A stretch of 64,000 nucleotides of DNA from Peptostreptococcaceae bacterium pGA-8 (GCA_900112915.1 FONK01000007.1:1-64000); one strand, 5' to 3'; positions 23,336 to 31,076 are shown, counted from the first letter of the stretch. Made by a program: numbers and translations. The notes: generated from the letters alone by a model not told the origin.

Positions 23336-24823
23336 ATGGAATTTGATAAAGATTTAAGATCCATACAGGAAGCTAGAGATTTAGCAAACATGGGCAGTAA
23401 GGCGGCAAAGGCTTTGGAGGAGTTTACTGAAGAGCAAATTGATAAGATAATCAGAAACATGGTTAGGGTCGGCGAGGAGCATGCCCTGGAGCTGGCACAG
23501 ATGGCTGTAGAAGAAACCGGCTTTGGTATTGTTGAAGATAAGGTCTTTAAGAACCACATGGCTACAGGAATGCTTTACGAATCCATTAAGGACATGAAGA
23601 CTCAGGGAATCATCGGTGAAGATAAGATAAATAAAACTGTAGAGGTGGCAGTGCCGGTAGGCTTAATTATGGGAATTATTCCATCAACAAACCCTACATC
23701 GACAGCTATGTTTAAGTCAATTATTGCCCTTAAATCAAGAAATGCTATAGTTTTTTCACCTCACCCATCAGCTAAAGGCTGTACTTTAAGAGCGGCAGAG
23801 CTAATGGAGCAGGCAGCAATGGAAGCCGGAGCACCAAAGGGAAGTATCAGTTGTTTAAAGACTTTATCCATGGAGGCAACGGATGAACTTATGCACCATA
23901 AGGAGGTTAAGCTGATAATAGCAACAGGCGGTCCGGGCATGGTAAAGGCTGCATATAGTGCGGGAAAGCCTGCAATTGGAGTTGGAGCAGGAAACTCGCC
24001 GGCATATATTGAGAGAACTGCAGATGTGAAAAAGGCTGTCGAAAGAATTATGGCAAGTAAGACCTTTGACAATGGTACGGTTTGCGCATCTGAACAGTCA
24101 ATTATTTGTGAAAGGATAAATGAGGCAGAAGTAATAGGGGAGTTTAAGCGTCAGGGCGGATATTTCATGAGTGAAGAAGAAACCGATGCAGTTTGTAAGC
24201 TATTGTTCAAGAATGGTCACACTATGAATGCTAAATTTGTAGCAAAAAAACCGCAGGTAATTGCGAGGGCCGCCGGGTTTGAGGTTTCCGACGATGTCAG
24301 AGTTCTTATCGGCAGGCAAAAAGGTGTAGGGGATAATGATCCGCTATCTCATGAAAAACTTACAACTGTTTTGGCATTCTACACAGTTGAAGATTGGAAG
24401 GAAGCTTGTGAGCTGAGCATTGAGCTTCTGCAAAACGGTATTGGTCATACCATGAGCCTTCATACGGAGGATCCGGAGCTTGCCCTTAAGTTCACTGCTA
24501 AGCCGGCATCGCGAATTCTGGTAAACACCGGTGGAACCCAAGGCGGTACCGGTGTATCAACAGGGCTTGCTCCATCCTTTACTCTCGGCTGTGGAACTAT
24601 TGGCGGTTCTTCTGTTTCGGAAAACGTTTCGCCTATGCATCTAATTAACAAGAAGGTGCTTGCATACGGAATAAAGGATGTTACAAAGCTGACCGAGGAA
24701 GATGAAATTTATCAGAAATACCATGGAAACAGGGATTTTAATGAGGGGAAATCAGAGAATATTTCCATTACTCCTGATGAATTGAAGACTATGATAGAAG
24801 CTGTAATTGCACAGCTGAGGTAG
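23336..24823 (+). CDS. eutE: EutE, CoA-acylating acetaldehyde dehydrogenase
   Basis: A 495-residue aldehyde dehydrogenase that converts acetaldehyde, CoA and NAD+ to acetyl-CoA. The catalytic Cys is in F-D-N-G-T-V-C-A-S-E-Q near residue 250; S-T-N-P-T-S-T-A near 121 and G-G-P-G-M-V-K-A-A-Y are the nucleotide-binding segments. The C-terminal 18 residues (ITPDELKTMIEAVIAQLR) form an amphipathic helix after a linker, a possible shell-targeting peptide; enterobacterial EutE carries its peptide at the N-terminus instead. The next gene, pduL, begins 4 bp downstream and uses its product. Confidence 0.95.
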   Translation: MEFDKDLRSIQEARDLANMGSKAAKALEEFTEEQIDKIIRNMVRVGEEHALELAQMAVEETGFGIVEDKVFKNHMATGMLYESIKDMKTQGIIGEDKINKTVEVAVPVGLIMGIIPSTNPTSTAMFKSIIALKSRNAIVFSPHPSAKGCTLRAAELMEQAAMEAGAPKGSISCLKTLSMEATDELMHHKEVKLIIATGGPGMVKAAYSAGKPAIGVGAGNSPAYIERTADVKKAVERIMASKTFDNGTVCASEQSIICERINEAEVIGEFKRQGGYFMSEEETDAVCKLLFKNGHTMNAKFVAKKPQVIARAAGFEVSDDVRVLIGRQKGVGDNDPLSHEKLTTVLAFYTVEDWKEACELSIELLQNGIGHTMSLHTEDPELALKFTAKPASRILVNTGGTQGGTGVSTGLAPSFTLGCGTIGGSSVSENVSPMHLINKKVLAYGIKDVTKLTEEDEIYQKYHGNRDFNEGKSENISITPDELKTMIEAVIAQLR

Positions 24824-24827
24824 TGAA

Positions 24828-25496
24828 ATGTCAATTGATAATGTAGAAAAAATTACAGAGCTGATTATGGATGTGATTAGGGAGAAAAATCTTGTGACTT
24901 CCGGGGCTTCAGATACTTTAGATGAGGATTTGAATATTCCCGTAGGAATTTCAAATAGACATATTCACCTTAGCCGGGAGGATCTCGAAATTTGTTTCGG
25001 CAAAGATTATCAGCTGACTCCCATTAAGGACTTGTCTCAGCCGGGGCAGTTTGCCTGCAAAGAAACCATGACTATTTGCGGTCCTAAAGGCTCAATTGAA
25101 AATGTCAGGGTGTTGGGACCGGTCAGAAAAGAGTCCCAAGTGGAAATTCTGGCGTCGGATAACTTTAAGCTGGGCATTAAAGCACCGCTTAGGATTTCCG
25201 GAGAGATTGCCGGGTCATCCCCAATTACAATTGTAGGTTCCAAAGGCTCAAAATACCTACATCAGGGTGCTATAGTGGCTGCAAGACATATTCATATGAC
25301 AGAGGATGATGCGAAGCGTTTTGGTGTGAGAAATGGGCAGATTGTTGCTATTGAAGTTGAAGGGCTTCGTGGAGGCACTTATACGAATGTAGTGATAAGA
25401 GCAAATGACAAGTCCCGTCTTGAGTGTCACCTGGATACGGAGGAATCCAATGCAATGGGACTCAATTCCAAGTCCAAAATTCGCATTATAAAATAA
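24828..25496 (+). CDS. pduL: PduL-type phosphotransacylase (EutD-equivalent) with targeting helix
   Basis: A 222-residue PduL-family enzyme turning acetyl-CoA plus phosphate into acetyl-phosphate and recycling CoA inside the compartment. Two repeats each hold a metal-binding HIHL/HIHM motif (SNRHIHLSREDL near 43-54 and AARHIHMTEDD near 148-158), and ECHLDTEESNA is near the C-terminus. Residues 1-20 (IDNVEKITELIMDVIREKN) are an extra amphipathic helix absent from the second PduL of this genome at 40353, consistent with encapsulation. It is evolutionarily unrelated to classical Pta/EutD. Confidence 0.92.
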   Translation: MSIDNVEKITELIMDVIREKNLVTSGASDTLDEDLNIPVGISNRHIHLSREDLEICFGKDYQLTPIKDLSQPGQFACKETMTICGPKGSIENVRVLGPVRKESQVEILASDNFKLGIKAPLRISGEIAGSSPITIVGSKGSKYLHQGAIVAARHIHMTEDDAKRFGVRNGQIVAIEVEGLRGGTYTNVVIRANDKSRLECHLDTEESNAMGLNSKSKIRIIK

Positions 25497-25504
25497 GTTA
25501 ACCT

Positions 25505-25522
25505 CATTGCCGATGAGCAATG
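25505..25522 (+). other. Small hairpin in the gap before the third eutM
   Basis: CATTGC (25505-25510) and GCAATG (25517-25522) form a perfect 6-bp stem with hexaloop CGATGA. The loop does not fit the GNNGNA pattern of the two eut leaders and no T-run follows. It may be an mRNA processing or stability element. Confidence 0.4.
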
Positions 25523-25567
25523 ATAATATGGTTATAGATTTGAAATTTCAAATAGGAGGGAAAAATA

Positions 25568-25849
25568 ATGAAGACTGATGCATTAGGCATGATTGAAACC
25601 AAAGGACTTGTTGGATCAATTGAAGCTGCAGACGCTATGGTAAAAGCAGCAAATGTAGTTTTAATCGGTAAGGTGCATGTTGGCGGAGGGCTGGTAACTG
25701 TAATGGTCAGAGGCGATGTTGGTGCTGTTAAGGCAGCGACCGATGCAGGTGCCGCAGCAGCTGAAAGAGTAGGTGAGCTGCTATCCGTACATGTAATTCC
25801 AAGACCGCATGAGGAGGTTGAATCCATCCTACCAAGCCTTGGCAAATAA
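25568..25849 (+). CDS. eutM: EutM copy 3, BMC-H shell hexamer
   Basis: A 93-residue BMC-H tile, about nine-tenths identical in protein to copies 1 and 2 but with many synonymous differences in DNA, so it is an older duplicate. The pore loop VGGGL and [14 protein letters not shown] are kept, while the C-terminus differs ([12 protein letters not shown]). It is the last gene of the eut unit, 71 bp after pduL, and is followed 28 bp later by a strong terminator. Confidence 0.94.
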   Translation: MKTDALGMIETKGLVGSIEAADAMVKAANVVLIGKVHVGGGLVTVMVRGDVGAVKAATDAGAAAAERVGELLSVHVIPRPHEEVESILPSLGK

Positions 25850-25877
25850 CATATTTGATGTAGAGCGCGCAGCAAGG

Positions 25878-25905
25878 AAGACGGGGCATATGCTTCGTCT
25901 TTTTT
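25878..25905 (+). terminator. Terminator at the end of the eut locus
   Basis: AAGACGGGGC (25878-25887) pairs with GCTTCGTCTT (25892-25901) over 10 positions, loop ATAT, followed by TTTT. It closes the transcript that begins at the eutA leader. Confidence 0.92.
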
Positions 25906-25932
25906 CACATTGTATGAATTGTAGCTTGCTAA

Positions 25933-25961
25933 TTGCATTTTTACCACAATTCTGCTATAAT
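25933..25961 (+). promoter_or_regulatory. Promoter of udk
   Basis: TTGCAT (25933-25938) and TATAAT (25956-25961), 17-bp spacer, placed between the eut terminator and the uridine kinase start. Confidence 0.82.
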
Positions 25962-25985
25962 TTCATTCAATGTGGAGGTAAAGCT

Positions 25986-26615
25986 GTGGGAAGAAAGCTC
26001 GATAATATCTATGTTGTTGGAGTAGCAGGTGGTAGTGCATCCGGCAAAACAACCATTATAAATAAACTTAAGGACACATTTAAAGAAGATATAGTTGTGA
26101 TCAGTCATGACTTTTACTATTGGGCCAATAACGAGCTTTCTATGGAGGAACGAAGAAAATTAAATTATGACCATCCGAAATCTTTTGATACCAGGAAGCT
26201 TATTGAGGATCTTAAGCTTTTGAAATCAGGAAATCCGGTTGATATTCCGATATATGATTTTACGATTTACAATAGGAAAAAAGATACTCTGCGGATCGAA
26301 CCAAGACCGGTAGTTATAGTAGAAGGTATATTGATACTTGATGATGCAGAGCTTAGGGCTTTAATGGATTTAAAGGTGTTTGTGGATACGGACGCTGATG
26401 AGAGACTTTTAAGGCGTTTATTGAGAGATACCAAGGAAAGAGGAAGAACCATAGAAAGTGTGCTAAATCAATATATAAACACAGTTAAGCCTATGCATGA
26501 GGAATTCGTTGAACCAAGTAAAAAGCATGCGGATGTTATAATACCGAGAGGTGGCGAAAATCTTCCGGCAATTAATATGCTTATCGAACACATAAAGACT
26601 ATGCTTAATCGTTAA
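25986..26615 (+). CDS. udk: Uridine kinase
   Basis: A 209-residue kinase that phosphorylates uridine/cytidine for pyrimidine salvage. The P-loop GGSASGKTTI is at about residues 14-23; VISHDFYYW and IPIYDFTIYNRK are the substrate-binding segments; VVIVEGILILDD and R-R-L-L-R-D-T-K-E-R-G-R the lid region. The GTG at 25986 is preferred because GGAGGT lies 6 bp upstream and the promoter at 25933-25961 just before it; a longer in-frame reading would begin inside the eut terminator region. Length is normal. The tRNA-Leu gene follows with its own promoter. Confidence 0.93.
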   Translation: MGRKLDNIYVVGVAGGSASGKTTIINKLKDTFKEDIVVISHDFYYWANNELSMEERRKLNYDHPKSFDTRKLIEDLKLLKSGNPVDIPIYDFTIYNRKKDTLRIEPRPVVIVEGILILDDAELRALMDLKVFVDTDADERLLRRLLRDTKERGRTIESVLNQYINTVKPMHEEFVEPSKKHADVIIPRGGENLPAINMLIEHIKTMLNR

Positions 26616-26622
26616 AAAAGAG

Positions 26623-26651
26623 TTGCCGAAGTCATATAAGTGGTATATAAT
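26623..26651 (+). promoter_or_regulatory. Promoter of tRNA-Leu
   Basis: TTGCCG (26623-26628) and TATAAT (26646-26651), spacer 17 bp, 13 bp ahead of the tRNA 5' end. Confidence 0.75.
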
Positions 26652-26664
26652 AGTCTTGCTGCGA

Positions 26665-26749
26665 GCGGATATGGCGGAATTGGCAGACGCGCACGGTTCA
26701 GGTCCGTGTAAGGCGACTTGTGGGGGTTCGAATCCCTTTATCCGCACCA
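26665..26749 (+). tRNA. tRNA-Leu (anticodon CAG)
   Basis: The acceptor arms GCGGATA (26665-26671) and TATCCGC pair, followed by an encoded ACCA ending at 26749. The anticodon stem CACGG/CCGTG holds loop TTCAGGT with anticodon CAG at 26699-26701. The extra (variable) arm of class II tRNAs and a T-loop GGTTCGAATCC are present. The length of 85 nt and G-to-A discriminator pattern fit leucine. Confidence 0.96.
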
Positions 26750-26758
26750 AATGTTTTT

Positions 26759-26812
26759 ATAAAACCGTTGAAAATCAACTAAAGCGTTGAAAAATCAACG
26801 GTTTTATTTTTT
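26759..26812 (+). terminator. Terminator after tRNA-Leu
   Basis: Outer stem ATAAAACCGTTGA (26759-26771) with TCAACGGTTTTAT (26795-26807), an inner TCAAC/GTTGA stem and T at 26808-26812. Confidence 0.9.
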
Positions 26813-26852
26813 AAAATCAAGATTTATTCAATGAGAGGACACTCTGTGATTT

Positions 26853-26940
26853 TATTGCTCATAAAAAAGAAATGGATGTAGAGGCTTATATAAAACTCAT
26901 TCGCTCATATTCCTCTTATAAAGAAAGAGATATATATTAG
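26853..26940 (+). pseudogene. Short unexplained coding remnant
   Basis: Between the tRNA terminator and the next gene, one frame reads D-F-I-A-H-K-K-E-M-D-V-E-A-Y-I-K-L-I-R followed by S-Y-S-S-Y-K-E-R-D-I-Y and a TAG at 26938-26940. It is bounded upstream by a stop and has no clear ribosome site. The composition looks protein-like, so this may be the C-terminal scrap of a deleted gene. I do not recognise the family. Confidence 0.25.
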
Positions 26941-26952
26941 AAAAAGGAGTAT

Positions 26953-27510
26953 GTGAAAGGTATGAAATATTTATTTTGTTTATTGATACCGATAGGAATA
27001 AGTTTATTGATTTTAAGTATTAAGTATGTCATTCGCCTTGTTAATGCCGAAATTGTGTATGAAATGCCATGCACTGATAATGAGGGTGCATTTACAATTA
27101 AAGGTGATGGCCGATATGGTCCATGGATTAGCGGAAAGCTGTTTACAAAATCTCCAATCGGAGAATTTGGTTTTAAGGTCATAAATCAACATACGGGAAA
27201 AGAAATTCAGCTTTCATCAATCCTTTTGCGTAGCAAGGTGAACGGATTTAAAACAGGAAGAATGGAGTTGTATTCTTTTCGTGCAGAAAAAGGGACATAC
27301 ATTATTTCGCTAAATGGTGAAGCAAGTGCTAGAGATAAAACGGGCGCATCTGTCAGAAATAGTATCAATAGACAGTTTGTTGATTACAACTCGTACTCTG
27401 TACAAATTCGTAATCATATTTCAGGTTATGTTTTGATGCTGTGTATTTTTGGAATTATATTTGCTTCTATGGCAACACTTGCAGGAATTATTATTCCAAT
27501 CGTTTTGTAA
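26953..27510 (+). CDS. Membrane protein of unknown function
   Basis: A protein of 185 residues from the GTG at 26953 (182 from the ATG at 26962); AAGGAG ends at 26949, so neither start has ideal spacing. A hydrophobic N-terminal helix (about 4-26) and a C-terminal hydrophobic segment (about 155-183) flank a 125-residue beta-rich region presumably outside the membrane (T-I-K-G-D-G-R-Y-G-P-W-I-S-G, Y-S-F-R-A-E-K-G-T-Y-I-I-S-L). It is a single gene between tRNA-Leu and a terminator. No family or partner is recognised. Confidence 0.65.
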   Translation: MKGMKYLFCLLIPIGISLLILSIKYVIRLVNAEIVYEMPCTDNEGAFTIKGDGRYGPWISGKLFTKSPIGEFGFKVINQHTGKEIQLSSILLRSKVNGFKTGRMELYSFRAEKGTYIISLNGEASARDKTGASVRNSINRQFVDYNSYSVQIRNHISGYVLMLCIFGIIFASMATLAGIIIPIVL

Positions 27511-27547
27511 TGATCAAGCAGTTATAGATATTGACCGATTTAAGAAA

Positions 27548-27572
27548 GCAGCAAAACAGTTTGCTGTTTTTT
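27548..27572 (+). terminator. Terminator after the 26953 membrane protein gene
   Basis: CAGCAAA (27549-27555) pairs with TTTGCTG (27560-27566), loop ACAG, followed by TTTTTT (27567-27572). Confidence 0.82.
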
Positions 27573-27699
27573 CTTGCTCAAATGTCAAAATAAGGTGTCA
27601 AAAAATATAAAAGGTACTTGATAAGACGCTTCCTGAGATACATATACTATAAATTGTATTGACAAATCAAGGCAATGATGAAAAAATATATGCAATTAG

Positions 27700-27708
27700 T
27701 TGCTGCAA
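27700..27708 (+). promoter_or_regulatory. Candidate operator TTGC-T-GCAA upstream of the sigma-54 activator gene
   Basis: TTGCTGCAA is a 4-bp dyad around one base, 26 bp before the activator start. It matches TTGCGGCAA in the array ahead of the target operon (29026-29034), which suggests that the activator binds its own promoter region. The promoter itself is unclear; TTGACA at 27659-27664 is the best -35 but its -10 is poorly spaced. Confidence 0.45.
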
Positions 27709-27733
27709 TTTTTTACAGGAGATGAGTTAATAC

Positions 27734-28996
27734 ATGAGAACCAATGATGATATTAATGCGATTATTAGGTTAGCACTACCAATCCTTAATGCGACGTCTT
27801 ATGCTATGCGAATTAATGATAGTATTGGTAATACTATTTACACTAACACTGAATATGATAATATGATTAAACGTGGAAGTCGTGAGGTAATTTCAGATTC
27901 GAAGAATGTTTATTCCGACAATAAAAAAATAGCTGTAGTTACAATTTATCATGATATTTCTGAAGTGAATCGATTGAAGAGAGAACTGGAAAGGGTTAAT
28001 CAAAAGCTTAGAAAGGTAGAACCTAAAGTTACTTTTCAAGACATTATCGGTAAAGATAAATCAATTCGAGAATTAATTACAAAAGCTAAAGTTGCTGCAA
28101 TGACTCCTGCTACAATTTTAATAAGAGGTGAAAGCGGGACCGGCAAGGAAATCTTCGCTAATGCAATACACAATGCAAGTCCTAGAAGGAATGAACGATT
28201 AGTTAAAATAAACTGTTCGTCAATCCCTGATGAATTATTGGAGAGCGAACTCTTTGGATATAAGGAAGGTGCTTTTACGGGTGCTCAAAGGGGAGGTAAG
28301 AAAGGATTATTCTATGAAGCAGATGGAGGGACTCTATTTCTGGATGAAATCGGTGATATTTCTAAGCGTATGCAAGTGAAGTTATTAAGAGCGTTACAAG
28401 AAAAAGAAATATTGCCGGTCGGAAGTACAGAAACGATAAAAGTCGATGTAAGAATTATTTCTGCTACTAATAAACAACTTGAAAAAATGGTGGAGGAAGG
28501 CAGTTTTAGAGAGGACTTGTATTATAGATTAAATGTATTCCCTCTGCACATACCGCCTCTGCGTCACCGAAAGGATGATATAGAAGAAATTTCACGATAT
28601 ATTTTGAATAAGTATAATGATTTTTATGAAAGGGATGTTACTAATATTGATGAAAATGCTATAAAAGTTTTAAAAGCAAGAGATTGGCCTGGAAATGTTA
28701 GAGAGTTAGAGAATGTAATTTCCAGGGCTATGATAAATCTGCACCACAAAGAAAATACTCTAGGAAAGGATGATATTTTATATGTTTTAGGAGAAAATGT
28801 GAGCAAAAAAGCAGCTGAACAAGATGACTATTTCGAATCCTTACCTTTGGAAATTAAAAAAGCTGTTGAAATGACTGAGATGTTATGCATAAAAAAGGCC
28901 CTGGAAAAATGTGATGGAGATAAAAATAGAGCTGCGATTCTATTGGGGATACCAATTAGGACGTTGTATTACAAGTGCAAAAAATTGGATATTTGA
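27734..28996 (+). CDS. Sigma-54-dependent transcriptional activator (PAS-AAA+-Fis HTH)
   Basis: A 420-residue bacterial enhancer-binding protein. Residues 1-85 are a small PAS-like sensor, 85-105 a coiled linker (L-K-R-E-L-E-R-V-N-Q-K-L). The AAA+ domain spans about 108-335: Walker A G-E-S-G-T-G-K-E near 134-141, the sigma-54-contacting GAFTGA loop near 180, Walker B G-G-T-L-F-L-D-E-I-G near 200, and arginine fingers in R-E-D-L-Y-Y-R-L-N-V-F. The C-terminus (R-A-A-I-L-L-G-I-P-I-R-T-L-Y-Y-K) is a Fis-type HTH. A -24/-12 promoter directly downstream identifies its target. The inducer is unknown, probably a small amide or acylated amino acid. Confidence 0.93.
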   Translation: MRTNDDINAIIRLALPILNATSYAMRINDSIGNTIYTNTEYDNMIKRGSREVISDSKNVYSDNKKIAVVTIYHDISEVNRLKRELERVNQKLRKVEPKVTFQDIIGKDKSIRELITKAKVAAMTPATILIRGESGTGKEIFANAIHNASPRRNERLVKINCSSIPDELLESELFGYKEGAFTGAQRGGKKGLFYEADGGTLFLDEIGDISKRMQVKLLRALQEKEILPVGSTETIKVDVRIISATNKQLEKMVEEGSFREDLYYRLNVFPLHIPPLRHRKDDIEEISRYILNKYNDFYERDVTNIDENAIKVLKARDWPGNVRELENVISRAMINLHHKENTLGKDDILYVLGENVSKKAAEQDDYFESLPLEIKKAVEMTEMLCIKKALEKCDGDKNRAAILLGIPIRTLYYKCKKLDI

Positions 28997-29044
28997 TTGC
29001 AATAAATTGCAAGTGTTGCAAAACATTGCGGCAATTTTTTGCAA
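28997..29044 (+). promoter_or_regulatory. Enhancer-like array of TTGCAA / TTGCGGCAA sites
   Basis: TTGCAA occurs at 28997-29002, 29007-29012, 29016-29021 and 29039-29044, with TTGC-G-GCAA at 29026-29034. Spacing is close to one helical turn between the first three. Position 50-95 bp ahead of the -24 box suits binding of the Fis-type HTH of the activator encoded just upstream. Confidence 0.65.
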
Positions 29045-29092
29045 AGAACGTAAATCGCAGTGAAAACCCTTGCATTTTTAGAGCTAAAATTT

Positions 29093-29108
29093 TGGCATAA
29101 GGATTGCA
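29093..29108 (+). promoter_or_regulatory. Sigma-54 (-24/-12) promoter
   Basis: TGGCA (29093-29097) and TTGCA (29104-29108) place the invariant GG and GC exactly 10 bp apart, matching the RpoN consensus. It lies 50 bp before the isochorismatase-family gene. Confidence 0.9.
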
Positions 29109-29157
29109 TTATATATTGATAAGCAAAACTTTAATGTAATCATCAAGGAGGCAAAAA

Positions 29158-29868
29158 ATGGATAACAATAAAATTTTAAATGAATTTGTAGAGAATTATT
29201 ATGGAACACTGGCAAGTGGTGTATATAGCAAGCCTGTAGATATTACACCTAATAATACGGCATTAATAATAATTGATGCTCAAAAATGCATAACAAAAGA
29301 ATATTTTGTAAATGCTTATAGATCTATGGGAATTGATGTGGACCCTTTAATGCCGGCATTAAATCAACTTGAACTAAACACAAATAAGGTATTATTAAAT
29401 ATTCGGAAGATATTGAATAAGTGTAGAGAGAAAGGCATCAGACCGATTCATATCAGAATTCAGTCATATTTGCCCGGAGCTGAAGATACGGGAAGGTTAC
29501 ATAGTTCAGCAGGCATGTTTTATCCGCCGCATACTGCAGCTACCGAATTCTGTGATGAAGTTAAACCTATTGACGGAGAAATCGAATTGCAGAAAACATG
29601 TTCCGGAATACATGTAGGAACACCGGTTGACAGGATTCTTAGAAATTTGAATATTAAAAATGTAATTGTTACAGGCTTTTACACTGATCAATGTGTTAGT
29701 ACATCGGTAAGAGATTTAGCTGATTTGGGATATGCTGTAGATATGATCGATGATGCGATGACAGCCATGAGTTTAGATAGGCATGAGAAAGCGTTGCAAG
29801 GTATTAAAAAAATTTATGCTAATGCCGAAAAAACAGATGAGCTTTTGGGCAGGATGGAATTAATATAA
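29158..29868 (+). CDS. Isochorismatase-family cysteine hydrolase
   Basis: A 236-residue cysteine hydrolase. The expected catalytic triad is present: Asp in L-I-I-I-D-A-Q-K near 41, Lys in E-L-Q-K-T-C near 144 and the nucleophile Cys in G-F-Y-T-D-Q-C-V-S near 179, preceded by the V-T-G cis-peptide region. The family includes nicotinamidases, N-carbamoylsarcosine and ureidoacrylate amidohydrolases, which split amide or carbamoyl bonds and release ammonia. The gene is first behind the sigma-54 promoter, with AAGGAGG as ribosome site, and is paired with an M20 amidohydrolase, pointing to stepwise amide degradation. The substrate is not readable from sequence. Confidence 0.88.
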   Translation: MDNNKILNEFVENYYGTLASGVYSKPVDITPNNTALIIIDAQKCITKEYFVNAYRSMGIDVDPLMPALNQLELNTNKVLLNIRKILNKCREKGIRPIHIRIQSYLPGAEDTGRLHSSAGMFYPPHTAATEFCDEVKPIDGEIELQKTCSGIHVGTPVDRILRNLNIKNVIVTGFYTDQCVSTSVRDLADLGYAVDMIDDAMTAMSLDRHEKALQGIKKIYANAEKTDELLGRMELI

Positions 29869-29885
29869 TCTTATTAGGAGACAAT

Positions 29886-31076
29886 ATGATGTTCGACATT
29901 AATGCATTGGATATTAATTATGAGAGTGTATATAAAAAAGCAATTGAATATAGAAGGCACTTTCATCAATATCCGGAATTGAGTTTTGAAGAATTTGAAA
30001 CATCCAAGTATATTGCAGAGAAACTGATTTCGTTTGGATATGATGTAAAAACCAATGTTGGCGGGACAGGGGTAATAGCTGTTTTGCGAACAAATAAAGA
30101 AGGCAAATCAATTGCCTTCAGAGCTGATATGGATGCACTGCCAATGCTTGAAGAAACAGGATTACCTTTTGCATCAAAAAGAGTTGGCATTATGCATGCT
30201 TGTGGGCATGACTGCCACATGGCGATAGTACTGGCAACTGCAGAAGTGCTTTCAGGATATAAAGAATCCCTAGGTGGAACTATAAAGTTCATTTTTCAAC
30301 ATGGTGAAGAGGCTAATGGTGGAGCAAAGTGCATAATTAATGATGGGGGGCTAAGAAATCCTGATGTTGATGAGATATATGGGTTGCATGTTATGCCGGA
30401 TATACCTGTTGGTTCAATAGCTCTAAAATCAGGGTATTTATCAGCAACAGATGATGAGTTTTATATTAGGATTCATGGTAGAAGTGCCCACTCATCTGAA
30501 CCTGAAATAGGGGTTAATGCGATTGTTATAGCTTCACAGATAATAACCGCATTAGCAACCATTTTATGGACTAATATCAGTCCTTATGATATTGCAACAT
30601 ATTCAATATGCAAGATTTCAGGAGGAGAAGCAATTAATGTTATTCCTGATTACGCTGAAATTAGTGGGATGCTCCGTTGTGTGGAAAAAGAAAACAAGAT
30701 GGCTATAAGATCAAAGATGGTCTCTATTTCTGAAAATATTTCTAAAAGTATGGGAGGCAGTGCAGAGGTAGAATTCATACCGGGCTTTCCTTCTGTTAAC
30801 AATGATTCTGAATTAACACAAGTTGTGATAAAGGCTTCAGAGAAGGCTTTAAAAAGCCCTGAAGATATAATCTTAATAGATAAACCTCATCTCGGCTCCG
30901 AAGATTTTGCTTACTACCAAGAAGAAATTCCGGGGGTGATGTTTATGCTTGGTTGCGAGAATGCTATCTGTGAAACTGGAACACTACACAGCCCTATCCT
31001 AAATGTTAATGAAGAATCCCTGTTATATGGAATCAAAATTTTTCTAAACATTGCATTTATGCAATGTGGTCTCTAG
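29886..31076 (+). CDS. M20-family metal-dependent amidohydrolase
   Basis: A 396-residue M20D peptidase-like amidohydrolase of the hippurate/IAA-amino-acid/N-acyl-amino-acid hydrolase group. Di-metal ligands are visible: H-A-C-G-H-D-C-H near residues 101-108, H-G-E-E-A-N-G-G near 139-146, a His in Y-G-L-H-V-M-P and a late H in H-L-G-S-E-D-F. The dimerisation domain is inserted at about 185-290. It is 17 bp after the isochorismatase-like gene in the same sigma-54-controlled operon. The two together probably release ammonia and an amino acid from an acylated or carbamoylated compound; the exact substrate is open. Confidence 0.9.
   Translation: MMFDINALDINYESVYKKAIEYRRHFHQYPELSFEEFETSKYIAEKLISFGYDVKTNVGGTGVIAVLRTNKEGKSIAFRADMDALPMLEETGLPFASKRVGIMHACGHDCHMAIVLATAEVLSGYKESLGGTIKFIFQHGEEANGGAKCIINDGGLRNPDVDEIYGLHVMPDIPVGSIALKSGYLSATDDEFYIRIHGRSAHSSEPEIGVNAIVIASQIITALATILWTNISPYDIATYSICKISGGEAINVIPDYAEISGMLRCVEKENKMAIRSKMVSISENISKSMGGSAEVEFIPGFPSVNNDSELTQVVIKASEKALKSPEDIILIDKPHLGSEDFAYYQEEIPGVMFMLGCENAICETGTLHSPILNVNEESLLYGIKIFLNIAFMQCGL

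Noticed and set aside
25504-25947. 147-codon minus-strand frame over the third eutM
   Set aside because: The plus-strand BMC protein and its terminator explain this DNA; no start signals on the minus strand.
25809-25985. Long N-terminal extension of uridine kinase
   Set aside because: It would begin inside eutM and cross a terminator and a promoter; the GTG at 25986 has a good ribosome site.
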